33,073 nucleotides of DNA from Bacteroidales bacterium. Its GTDB lineage: Bacteria > Bacteroidota > Bacteroidia > Bacteroidales > F082. The notes beneath the pieces are model-generated. The model was not told the DNA's origin and made no database searches. It saw nothing but the letters and a program-made list of their open reading frames with translations. Positions 24,473-31,687 of the stretch are shown in pieces. A program made the translations under genes and the position numbers. Location of the stretch: positions 66,196 to 99,268 of the forward strand of contig JAOZOO010000001.1 in the NCBI GenBank assembly GCA_029933225.1, in the 5' to 3' direction. The first letter of the stretch is position 1. Every line of letters begins with the position of its first letter.

Positions 24473-25315
24473 ATGCTAAACTTCCTCATTTCCATCGTCG
24501 TCTTTGCCGCTTCCGTTTTTCTGCTGGGCGTTTCCATCCGCTATGGTTTGCGGAGCGCCGGACGGCTCGATGAATATTTTACAGCAAAATCAAACAGAAG
24601 CTTCACCGGATTCAACTGGTATTACCGCATTCCGTTTTCTGTCGGATTTATTCCGGAATATTATTTCTATCTCGTCATCGGCAGGGACAATTATTTCAAA
24701 ACCAACTGGTGGCCTTTGAAGACATCGGCTTTTATTTCGGTATTGCTCTCCCTTGCCATCCTGAAAAGCCGGTCGGCAGTGTATGATTATTTCACCCTTG
24801 CTTTTGTAAAACAACACGGATTTACCGCCCTTTTCACATCCGGCAGTTTTATCTGGTTCCTGAACATAATCACCCTGCTCTATTTTGTTCTTTTTGTGCT
24901 GGTCGTTATTGAAAGTATAAAAATGCACGGCGCATATTCTCCGGTCAGGATAATTATTTACACCGTTTTAAGCTTTCTGATGGCTGACCTGACCATCATT
25001 GTTCTCGGCCTGATTGTTTTGTTTTCGGTTATCTATATTATCCTGAAAATCATTAAATTTATTTTCTTTTCAAGCAAAAGATCCCGTCATCGTGAAGAGG
25101 AGGACGATGACGAGACCTTAACGGAAACATGGCAAAAAGGTCTTACCCCGTTCAAAGCGGAGGTGAAAGCGTGGGAACAGGAATTAAAAGCCGGAAGAGT
25201 GAGGAGAACCAAATCGAAAAAGCCGAAACACAAACCGAAAATCCGCAGAAGAAAACCGAAGATCAAACGAACAACTACTTTCGATGATGACATCCCGCGA
25301 TTGCATCCTGACTGA
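24473..25315 (+). CDS. Polytopic membrane protein with long basic C-terminal tail
   Basis: The 280-residue product has an N-terminal membrane segment (about residues 3-24), two central ones (about 82-97 and 118-146) and a long hydrophobic stretch (about 160-203). The remaining about 75 residues are hydrophilic. They start with acidic EEEDDDE, then become extremely Lys/Arg-rich (TKSKKPKHKPKIRRRKPKIK), and end DDDIPRLHPD. Such a tail may bind nucleic acid, acidic lipid or a protein partner, but nothing decides between these. There are 245 bp of repeats between it and the operon before it, so it may be transcribed separately. I do not recognise the family. Confidence 0.6.
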   Translation: MLNFLISIVVFAASVFLLGVSIRYGLRSAGRLDEYFTAKSNRSFTGFNWYYRIPFSVGFIPEYYFYLVIGRDNYFKTNWWPLKTSAFISVLLSLAILKSRSAVYDYFTLAFVKQHGFTALFTSGSFIWFLNIITLLYFVLFVLVVIESIKMHGAYSPVRIIIYTVLSFLMADLTIIVLGLIVLFSVIYIILKIIKFIFFSSKRSRHREEEDDDETLTETWQKGLTPFKAEVKAWEQELKAGRVRRTKSKKPKHKPKIRRRKPKIKRTTTFDDDIPRLHPD

Positions 25316-25318
25316 GGG

Positions 25319-25446
25319 AAACTCCAAATCTCAAATGACAAATGACAAACAAATTCCAAATTGCAAACGACAAATATCAAACAATCTCCATATATCAAAT
25401 TCCAAAATCCAAACAAATAACAAAATCCCAAATCTCAAATAATCAA
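25319..25446. repeat. CCAAATCTCAAATGACAAA-type intergenic repeat
   Basis: Degenerate units of the form CAAAT(C/T)(T/C)CAAAT and GACAAA follow one another for about 125 bp. The strand is very poor in G. The array starts 4 bp after a stop codon. It belongs to the same general class of intergenic filler as 208-245. A second motif, CTTTGTGAACCTTTG...CTCTGTGTAA, lies at 25518-25557 and resembles 31612-31650. Otherwise 25316-25603 contains nothing recognisable. Confidence 0.65.
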
Positions 25447-25603
25447 AACAAATTATAATTACACAGTATAATATTATGTTTCAATATGTTAAGTCGCCCT
25501 GTTTTTTTAAATATTTCTTTGTGAACCTTTGGGTCTTCTCCGCGTACCTCTGTGTAACAGCTATTTCACAATCCCGAAATTACCGGACAAAAAAGAAACT
25601 TTA

Positions 25604-26680
25604 ATGAAGAAGAAAGAGATTATTAACGATGTCATTAATAAACTTTCCGACGCTCTCTCAAAAGAACGGCTGAAGGGATATTACGGAACGCCCGATTCCA
25701 CAGAAAAGATCGGGCTTTTTGAACAGGCATTCGGCGTGGAACTCCCCTATTCATTCAAAGTTTTCCTCCGCAATTTCGACGGATTGTTCATCGCAGACCG
25801 GGAAACCGAAAACATGATACAGGCCGGGGAAATGGAAGAGGCGAAATGGAACAGCACCCGCATCTTAAGCATTGATGAAATCATCGAGGAATATGAGAAC
25901 CTTTATCTTGACGACTGGAAACTGGAACCAAATTTTGATGGGTTTTATCCGTACATTCCTTTTTGCATCACTGCAGAAAACGAGAAACTGATTTTTATTG
26001 ACAATTCGCTTCAAAAGGAAGAATCAAAAGTCTTTGCGGCTTTTCACGATACCCCGGCTTCCGGCTGGTTTGCGGCTTTTGAAAATTTTACGGAGTTCCT
26101 GATTGACTTTTACAACAGAGGAGGAAATCCTGACCTGTTCTCAAATCAATCGGAGGCGACTGTTGAAACCTACCTTGAACGGCTCAACGACAGAGAGGAA
26201 GAAAAAGACGACCCCGCAGAAGTCGTTAAACGCACGACCGCCTACCTGGAACTATTTCCCGACAATTCCATTAAGTACACCATCAGGGGGGATGCCTATG
26301 CTGACCTGAAGCAGTATAAAAAAGCGCTGGCTGATTTCGAAAAAAGTCTCGAACTGGACCCGAAACTGGCGCTGGCCTATTATTGTCGCGGCAGCATGCT
26401 GCTGTCGCTGAAAAAAGCCCGGCAGGCACTCATTGACCTCGACTCAGCCTGTAAGCTTGAACCCGGCGATTCTTATTACCTGAACGGCAGGGCCGAAGCA
26501 TTTTTCGCTTTAAACAGGATAGATGAAGCGTTATCCGATTGCAATAAAGCCATTAAAATTGATAACCGGTATTTCAGCGCTTATTATCTGCGGCGCAAAA
26601 TTTACACCGCCCTGGGGCAAACCGGAAAAGCGGAAGCTGATGCGAGGGTGATTGAAGAGTTACTGGAAGAAGATGAATAA
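25604..26680 (+). CDS. SMI1/KNR4 (SUKH) domain fused to TPR repeats
   Basis: The ATG at 25604 is chosen because upstream codons run through repeat DNA. The 358-residue cytoplasmic product (no signal peptide) begins with a helix (KKKEIINDVINKLSDAL). A SUKH-type core follows: FEQAFGVELPYSFKVFLRNFDGL, then WNSTRILSIDEIIEEYENL and IPFCITAENEKLIFIDNS. Residues about 205-355 form four TPR motifs, for instance YTIRGDAYADLKQYKKALADFEKSLELDPKLALAYY. SUKH domains are common among immunity proteins of polymorphic toxin systems and also occur in housekeeping scaffolds; TPRs mediate protein binding. No toxin gene is adjacent, so an immunity role is not supported directly. It is followed by the repeat-preceded ATPase. 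Confidence 0.8.
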   Translation: MKKKEIINDVINKLSDALSKERLKGYYGTPDSTEKIGLFEQAFGVELPYSFKVFLRNFDGLFIADRETENMIQAGEMEEAKWNSTRILSIDEIIEEYENLYLDDWKLEPNFDGFYPYIPFCITAENEKLIFIDNSLQKEESKVFAAFHDTPASGWFAAFENFTEFLIDFYNRGGNPDLFSNQSEATVETYLERLNDREEEKDDPAEVVKRTTAYLELFPDNSIKYTIRGDAYADLKQYKKALADFEKSLELDPKLALAYYCRGSMLLSLKKARQALIDLDSACKLEPGDSYYLNGRAEAFFALNRIDEALSDCNKAIKIDNRYFSAYYLRRKIYTALGQTGKAEADARVIEELLEEDE

Positions 26681-26713
26681 TTGAACAGCCCATTTTCACA
26701 AAATGAAAATGAC

Positions 26714-26812
26714 TTTACCCTTGTATTTTTAAAGCACCACTTTAGTTTTACCCCTGTATTTTTAAAGTAGCGTTTTAATTTTAACCTTGTATTTTTAAAA
26801 TTTACATTATAT
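26714..26812 (+). repeat. Three 33-bp direct repeats upstream of the second DUF4143 ATPase
   Basis: Units start at 26714, 26747 and 26780 with a period of exactly 33 bp and no spacers. The shared core is TTTACCCTTGTATTTTTAAA, with one or two changes in copies two and three. The third copy runs into the promoter's -7 box. The number and period equal those of the array at 14175-14273, although the sequence is different. Confidence 0.9.
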
Positions 26813-26815
26813 TTG
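26808..26815 (+). promoter_or_regulatory. Promoter of the second DUF4143 ATPase (TATATTTG)
   Basis: TATATTTG is an exact TAnnTTTG match. It has a TTG at 26787-26789, inside repeat copy three, 18 bp upstream as the -33 element, which is near-ideal spacing. The ATG follows 18 bp downstream. Copies one and two would then be duplicated upstream sites. Confidence 0.65.
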
Positions 26816-26833
26816 CTTGAAAATTAATGAGCA

Positions 26834-28156
26834 ATGGAAAGAGATATTCACAAAAAACTTCTTGAATGGAAAAACTCAACAATACGTAAGCCTTTGATGA
26901 TCAAAGGAGCACGCCAGGTGGGGAAAACTTATAGCGTGATGGAGTTCGGGGAAACCCATTATAAAAAAGTGCATCAAGTCAATTTTGAGAAAAATCCGAA
27001 ATGGAAAGAGGTTTTTGAAACGGATCTGGACGCAGAAAGAATTCTCGGAGAACTGGAGGTTCTACTTAATTCCAGAATAAACTTTGAAGAAGATCTTTTG
27101 TTTTTTGACGAAATACAAAATTGCCCGAACGCTATTATGTCATTACGGTATTTCTATGAACAATTGCCCGAAGTTCACCTGATAGCTGCGGGATCGCTTC
27201 TTGAATTTGCTTTAAAAAACATCTCCTTTCCGGTAGGCAGGGTTCAAACCCTGGAAATGCTGCCCATGAGTTTTCCGGAATTTTTAAAAGCTTCAGGTAA
27301 AGAGAAAATATATGATATCGTCACATCACCTCCTGAAAAGCTTTCACCGGTAATTCACCAAACAATACTTGAAGAGGTTTTTAATTACTTTTTTGTCGGC
27401 GGCATGCCCGAAGCCGTCAGGCATTATATTGAAACAGGAAGAATTTCAGAGATTTTTGAGATCCATTCCGATCTGATTTATACATACACTCAGGACTTCT
27501 CCAAATATTCTCCTGCCGTGAACCGGGATTGTCTATATATGGTACTCATTTCGGCGGGTAAATCCGTTGGAAGCCAGATAAAATACTCCCGGCTGGCTGA
27601 AGGTTTCTCAAATCCTACCATTAAAAGCGCTTTTACAGCACTTGCAAATGCACGGTTGGTCAGAAAAGTAAAAGCAGCCAGTCCGGCAGGACTGCCTCTG
27701 GAAGCAGGAGCCAACGAAAAAATATTTAAATCCGTCTTTCTGGATATCGGGTTGATGGCACACATCAACGGGCTAAACAACAGCTACCTGGAAATCAAGC
27801 ACAACATAAACTCTGTATTCAATGGCGCAATGGCAGAACAATTTGCAGGGCAGGAATTTCTGGCGGCAGGACAAAAAAATCTCTATTACTGGTCAAGACA
27901 GTCCAAAAGCAGCAATGCCGAAGTGGATTATTTGTTACAATGCGAAAATGATATTTGCCCTGTTGAGGTTAAAAACAGTGCTTACGGGCGTTTGAAAAGT
28001 CTGCATTTGCTACTTGAGCTTTATCCCAACATTAAAAAGGCCTATGTTCTCTCGCATGCCGAATACGGAAAAGCCGAATACGGAAAAGTGGAATTTACAC
28101 CTTTATACTATGCCAATTATATCGCTTCAACTTCCAAATTTGAATCCCACACCTGA
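26834..28156 (+). CDS. AAA family ATPase, DUF4143
   Basis: The 440-residue protein carries Walker A (MIKGARQVGKTY, about residues 22-33), Walker B (DLLFFDEIQNCPNA, about 92-105) and a sensor segment (HLIAAGSLLEFALKN). The GRVQTLEMLPMSFPEFLKA stretch is diagnostic of this family. The C-terminal DUF4143 domain ends in a PD-(D/E)xK-like arrangement: AEVDYLLQCENDICPVEVK. The family is very widespread and its function is not established. The three 33-bp repeats just upstream suggest autoregulation or a bound partner. The last 30 bp overlap the end of the convergent AAA gene. The final residues contain a small duplication, AEYGKAEYGKVE. Confidence 0.9.
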   Translation: MERDIHKKLLEWKNSTIRKPLMIKGARQVGKTYSVMEFGETHYKKVHQVNFEKNPKWKEVFETDLDAERILGELEVLLNSRINFEEDLLFFDEIQNCPNAIMSLRYFYEQLPEVHLIAAGSLLEFALKNISFPVGRVQTLEMLPMSFPEFLKASGKEKIYDIVTSPPEKLSPVIHQTILEEVFNYFFVGGMPEAVRHYIETGRISEIFEIHSDLIYTYTQDFSKYSPAVNRDCLYMVLISAGKSVGSQIKYSRLAEGFSNPTIKSAFTALANARLVRKVKAASPAGLPLEAGANEKIFKSVFLDIGLMAHINGLNNSYLEIKHNINSVFNGAMAEQFAGQEFLAAGQKNLYYWSRQSKSSNAEVDYLLQCENDICPVEVKNSAYGRLKSLHLLLELYPNIKKAYVLSHAEYGKAEYGKVEFTPLYYANYIASTSKFESHT

Positions 28157-30847
28157 ATTCCTGCGTGAGCTTTCTGCTTTGAACTCCCGGACATCTTCCA
28201 GCATCAGCGTACCCATGGCTGCCGGCGTTCTTTTCTCTTTGGGCAATGAAGCCATACGCAGCTCCTGGTTCCGGTGGGCTTTTTCCACCATCTTCCTGAC
28301 AGCACGGGCATTACCGAAAAACTTATCGCGGTTGGCATAAAGTGCCGATAAATATTCCCGGATATGGTCGCCAGCTTGTTCATCCGGTTTCAGCGATTTG
28401 TCTTCAAGCATTCGCAGAGCGATGGTGTAAAGCTCTTCCTCCGTGAAATCCTGAAAATGGAATTTACGGTCAAAACGGGAGTCGAGTCCGGGATTGGATT
28501 TCAGAAAACGTTTCATGTTTTGCGTGTAGCCGGCAACGATCAGCCCGAATTCTTTCCGGTTGTCTTCCATTTGCTTGATCAGTGTGACCACCACTTTTTT
28601 CCCGAATTCATTATTATGGCCTTCAGTCAGCGAATAGGCCTCATCAATAAAAAGGATACCACCTTGTGCTTTTTTAATCACCTCCATGGTTTTGAGTGCT
28701 GTCTGTCCCACATACCCGGCCACAAGATCGCTGCCGTCGGCATCAATGAGATGTCCCCTTTCGAGCAGGCCCAGCGCTTTGTAAAACTTGCCCATGATGC
28801 GGGCCACCGTTGTTTTCCCTGTCCCAGGATTTCCCATAAACACACTGTGCATCGAGAAAACTTTCAGCACATCGCGCCCCATTTCCTTGTAATATTTTGT
28901 CAGCTTAACCAGTTCGGTGATTTCCTGCTTGATGTTTTCCAGTCCGATCAGCTTATCCAACTCTGACTGTGCTTCCTTCAGCAGTTCCTGGTCAATGGGA
29001 AGATGCAGTATTTTATCATCTTTCATGACGCTGATGTCCTCGATGTCTTCCATTTTGATCTCCGACAGTTCTCTTTTTGTAAAATTTCCCGTTTTGTTTG
29101 TTTTCATCAACCGGATACCGAGGTTCATTTTGGCTTCATCCACCAGGGCATGGGCAAAGCGGGCATTGCCAAAAGTTCTGTCCCGTTTCCGGTAGGCAGC
29201 GGTAACTATCTTTTCAATCTTTTTTCTGGCTCCCGCCGAAAAATAAACGTCTCTTTCCTTTGCTGCATACTCGGCAATTTTCATCAGTTCATCCGGCGTA
29301 TAATCTTCAAAATGAAAATGATTTCTTATTCTTGAATTCAAACCGGGATTGGAATTCATAAGATTTTCCATTTCCTTTGGATAGCCCGCCATGATAATGG
29401 CAATATCGCCGTCGCCGTCGCTCATCTCCGTGATCAGTGCAGCAATGGCTTCCGGGCCGAAATCACTTCCGCCGGTGTCTTTATAAAGCATATACGCCTC
29501 GTCAATGAACAAAATGCCACCCCGTGCTTTTTCAATGGCCGCTTTGGTATCTTTTCCCGTTTGTCTTACATAGCCCGAAACCAGGTCGGTGGCTTCCACG
29601 GTATGCACATGTCCTTTGGAAAGAAGCCCAATCGCATGATAAATCCTGCCCAGCAATTTAACCACGGTCGTTTTGCCCGTGCCCGGGTTTCCGGTAAATC
29701 TCGCATGCAGTGTGATTTCGTCTTCCTCTTCAAATCCTCTTTCTTCACGTATCTGCAAATAGCTCATGTAATCAACGTACTCCCTTATCTTTTTCTTGAT
29801 GGTCTCCAGCCCCACCAACTTGTCGAGGTCAAGCATGATCTCTTCCAGCGGCCGGTCGTCAATGATGATGTTTTCTTTTTCCGTTTCCTGATTTTTAGAG
29901 TCTGAAACAGGTTCTTCTATTTTTTCTTCCGTTTCCGGTTTTTCATCGGTAAGCGTTGAATCTTTTAAAGCGGCCCCGGAGAACTGCTGATGTACTTCTT
30001 CATTCACAAGCGCTTCGTAATCGCTGATCCTTTCCACGAATTTATTTCCAATGGAAAAAGGAACTATCGCAACGACGGTATCCATAAAAATCACTTCCAT
30101 GGTATAATTGTCCTCAATCCAGAAACCCGGTTCGCGGGAACCCCATCCCGCACCGACAGTAAAAATTTCTCCGGCATCTTCTTCAGGGGTTATCAATATC
30201 ATGGTATCACTGGAGCCGATCAACTGCCCCGTGTCATCATAAATGTTGAAAAAGAACTCACTCAGCCATTCTTCAGGCAGCTTATTCTCAAATCTGAGCT
30301 CCCCCATGATGTAACGGGTTTTGTTCCTGTCAAACTTCTTGTAATATTTTCGTTTGTCGATTTCCACATCTCCGTAAGGCGCTTCATAAGTACGCAGTGT
30401 CAAAACCTTGAAATAGGGATTATTGCTTTCCGATACATATCCGTGGTCTTCGATGTAAAACTTTGCCGTCCCCACCAGCTCGTCTTCGATGTAAGCTTCC
30501 CAGAGGTAGCTCCCTTTTTGCCAGTATTTCCCGAACTCCTCATTACCCCAGCCGTAATCTACTGTTACGACATTCTGATCCGATTTTACCTCAATTGTTT
30601 TCTTCTCAACACAATGCTCAATGGTTTTTTTACCGTCATCAATTGTATATGCCTTCAGTGTAATCTCTGTCTCCCAGTCCTTTTCGTCAAACAGCTTATT
30701 GTAAAATGCTAATTCAATGCTTATATAATTGATCTCCCAGCGTTCATACAATCTCCTGAATTTTTTCACATTAGTGAGCGCTTTACTCCACGAATAAGGG
30801 CGCAGACTTTTAAATTTATAATATGATTTTTTATTTTTCCCGAACAT
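28127..30847 (-). CDS. Tandem CbbX/SpoVK-type AAA protein with duplicated beta-rich N-terminus
   Basis: The 906-residue protein has two AAA modules of the CbbX/CfxQ/SpoVK type. The first (about residues 340-600) has Walker A GNPGTGKTT (386-394) and Walker B GGILFIDEAYML. The second (about 625-890) has GNPGTGKTTVARIMG, GGILFIDEAYSL and the terminal arginine-finger region SNPGLDSRFDRKFHF. Each is followed by the FGNAR lid signature. Before them, two beta-rich copies (about 40-135 and 178-268) share a pattern of GWG..E.G, an aromatic-rich turn, and E-x-hydrophobic strands ending F-x-I; an acidic linker (about 300-330) follows. CbbX-type AAA proteins remodel protein partners, such as inhibited Rubisco. 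The N-terminal pair probably recognises the target here, which is unknown. It is divergent from fur and overlaps the ATPase stop by 30 bp. Confidence 0.85.
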   Translation of the reverse strand: MFGKNKKSYYKFKSLRPYSWSKALTNVKKFRRLYERWEINYISIELAFYNKLFDEKDWETEITLKAYTIDDGKKTIEHCVEKKTIEVKSDQNVVTVDYGWGNEEFGKYWQKGSYLWEAYIEDELVGTAKFYIEDHGYVSESNNPYFKVLTLRTYEAPYGDVEIDKRKYYKKFDRNKTRYIMGELRFENKLPEEWLSEFFFNIYDDTGQLIGSSDTMILITPEEDAGEIFTVGAGWGSREPGFWIEDNYTMEVIFMDTVVAIVPFSIGNKFVERISDYEALVNEEVHQQFSGAALKDSTLTDEKPETEEKIEEPVSDSKNQETEKENIIIDDRPLEEIMLDLDKLVGLETIKKKIREYVDYMSYLQIREERGFEEEDEITLHARFTGNPGTGKTTVVKLLGRIYHAIGLLSKGHVHTVEATDLVSGYVRQTGKDTKAAIEKARGGILFIDEAYMLYKDTGGSDFGPEAIAALITEMSDGDGDIAIIMAGYPKEMENLMNSNPGLNSRIRNHFHFEDYTPDELMKIAEYAAKERDVYFSAGARKKIEKIVTAAYRKRDRTFGNARFAHALVDEAKMNLGIRLMKTNKTGNFTKRELSEIKMEDIEDISVMKDDKILHLPIDQELLKEAQSELDKLIGLENIKQEITELVKLTKYYKEMGRDVLKVFSMHSVFMGNPGTGKTTVARIMGKFYKALGLLERGHLIDADGSDLVAGYVGQTALKTMEVIKKAQGGILFIDEAYSLTEGHNNEFGKKVVVTLIKQMEDNRKEFGLIVAGYTQNMKRFLKSNPGLDSRFDRKFHFQDFTEEELYTIALRMLEDKSLKPDEQAGDHIREYLSALYANRDKFFGNARAVRKMVEKAHRNQELRMASLPKEKRTPAAMGTLMLEDVREFKAESSRRNSGVGFKFGS

Positions 30848-30882
30848 GACCGTGTTTTTAAAGTAAAGTTTTCATTCGTTTA

Positions 30883-30890
30883 CAAACTTA
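30883..30890 (-). promoter_or_regulatory. Candidate -7 box for the tandem AAA gene (TAAGTTTG)
   Basis: The minus strand reads TAAGTTTG, matching TAnnTTTG, 36 bp before the ATG at 30847. No TTTG was found at the -33 position. Confidence 0.45.
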
Positions 30891-30995
30891 TGCATTGATT
30901 TGAGACTTTGGAAATAAATAACTGATAATTTTTTATTTCTATTTAAACCATATAAAAATTATTTATCGTATTTTTACCACCCAAATGGGAAGGGC

Positions 30996-31496
30996 ATGAA
31001 AGCAAATAATAAAAAAGACACTTTTGAATCGGTAAAAAAGATTTTCACCGAATACCTTGAATCAAGAGGACACCGCAAAACACCGGAAAGATATACCATC
31101 CTCCGGGAAATTTATGCAACCGAAGGCCATTTCGACATAGAGACGCTGTATATCCGAATGAAAAACAACAAATACAGGGTGAGTCGGGCCACACTTTACA
31201 ACACCATCGAGTTGCTTTTGGATTGCAACCTCGTCACCAAACACCAGTTCGGCAACAGTTGTGCACAGTTTGAACGCTCGTTCAAATTCAAGCAACACGA
31301 CCATTTTGTCTGTACCGAGGACGGTACGGTGCTGGAGTTTTGCGACCCGCGGGTGGAAGAGATCAAAAAGTCGGTTGAAAAATTGCTGGGCGTGGAGGTA
31401 ACTTACCACTCGTTAACCTTTTACGGCAAATGCAAGAACCACAAAGATGCCGCTAAAAAAGAGACGGCAAAAAAAGCAGCGGTGAGTAAAAATTAA
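30996..31496 (+). CDS. fur: Fur-family metal-dependent repressor
   Basis: The 166-residue DNA-binding regulator has a strong purine-rich GGGAAGGG just before its ATG. The winged helix spans about residues 10-90 ([35 protein letters not shown]). The metal-sensing signature [15 protein letters not shown] is followed by CDPRVEEI and [11 protein letters not shown], keeping the regulatory His/Asp/Glu positions. The usual structural zinc pairs C-x2-C are incomplete: the first reads CTED and the second CKNH. The C-terminal tail is Lys/Ala-rich. Fur, PerR and Zur cannot be told apart here. An imperfect dyad with arms GATAATTTTTTAT and ATAAAAATTATTTATC (about 30924-30966) lies in the promoter region and could be its own operator. 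purA follows in the same direction after about 190 bp. Confidence 0.88.
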   Translation: MKANNKKDTFESVKKIFTEYLESRGHRKTPERYTILREIYATEGHFDIETLYIRMKNNKYRVSRATLYNTIELLLDCNLVTKHQFGNSCAQFERSFKFKQHDHFVCTEDGTVLEFCDPRVEEIKKSVEKLLGVEVTYHSLTFYGKCKNHKDAAKKETAKKAAVSKN

Positions 31497-31529
31497 TAAC
31501 TATTCTTATCGGCCCCGCAACATTTTTCC

Positions 31530-31537
31530 TAAATTTG
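31530..31537 (+). promoter_or_regulatory. Candidate -7 box for purA (TAAATTTG)
   Basis: TAAATTTG matches TAnnTTTG and gives a leader of about 145 nt. The leader contains a CGCCAG/CTGGCG hairpin at 31575-31589 and an intergenic repeat. The hairpin has no T-run, so it is not an obvious terminator for fur. Confidence 0.4.
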
Positions 31538-31611
31538 TGTACTTAACCGGGATTGCCCAAAGAGTCAGGTTTCACGCCAGGGTCTGGCGAAATGTTCGTA
31601 CCGGAATTCAA

Positions 31612-31650
31612 AAAGAAATCTTTGCGTTCTTTGCGGCTTTGCGTGAAATA
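31612..31650. repeat. CTTTGCGTTCTTTGCGGCTTTGCGTGAA intergenic repeat
   Basis: Three CTTTGCG-type units lie 38 bp before the purA start. A diverged relative is at 25518-25557. This is common intergenic filler in Bacteroidota and here forms part of the purA leader. Confidence 0.6.
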
Positions 31651-31687
31651 ACACACTCTTTCAAACAATCCCAGTAATGATATTAAT

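Noticed and set aside
25604-26680. A complete toxin-immunity locus based on the SUKH domain
   Set aside because: There is no neighbouring large secreted toxin with a C-terminal nuclease or deaminase. The adjacent genes are ATPases and membrane proteins.
26691-26711. CATTTTC/GAAAATG hairpin after the SUKH-TPR gene as a terminator
   Set aside because: The stem is only 7 bp of A/T-rich pairs and has no following T-run, so chance is likely in this AT-rich gap.
31575-31589. CGCCAG-GGT-CTGGCG hairpin as a terminator for fur
   Set aside because: No T-run follows on the plus strand, and the candidate purA promoter lies upstream of it.
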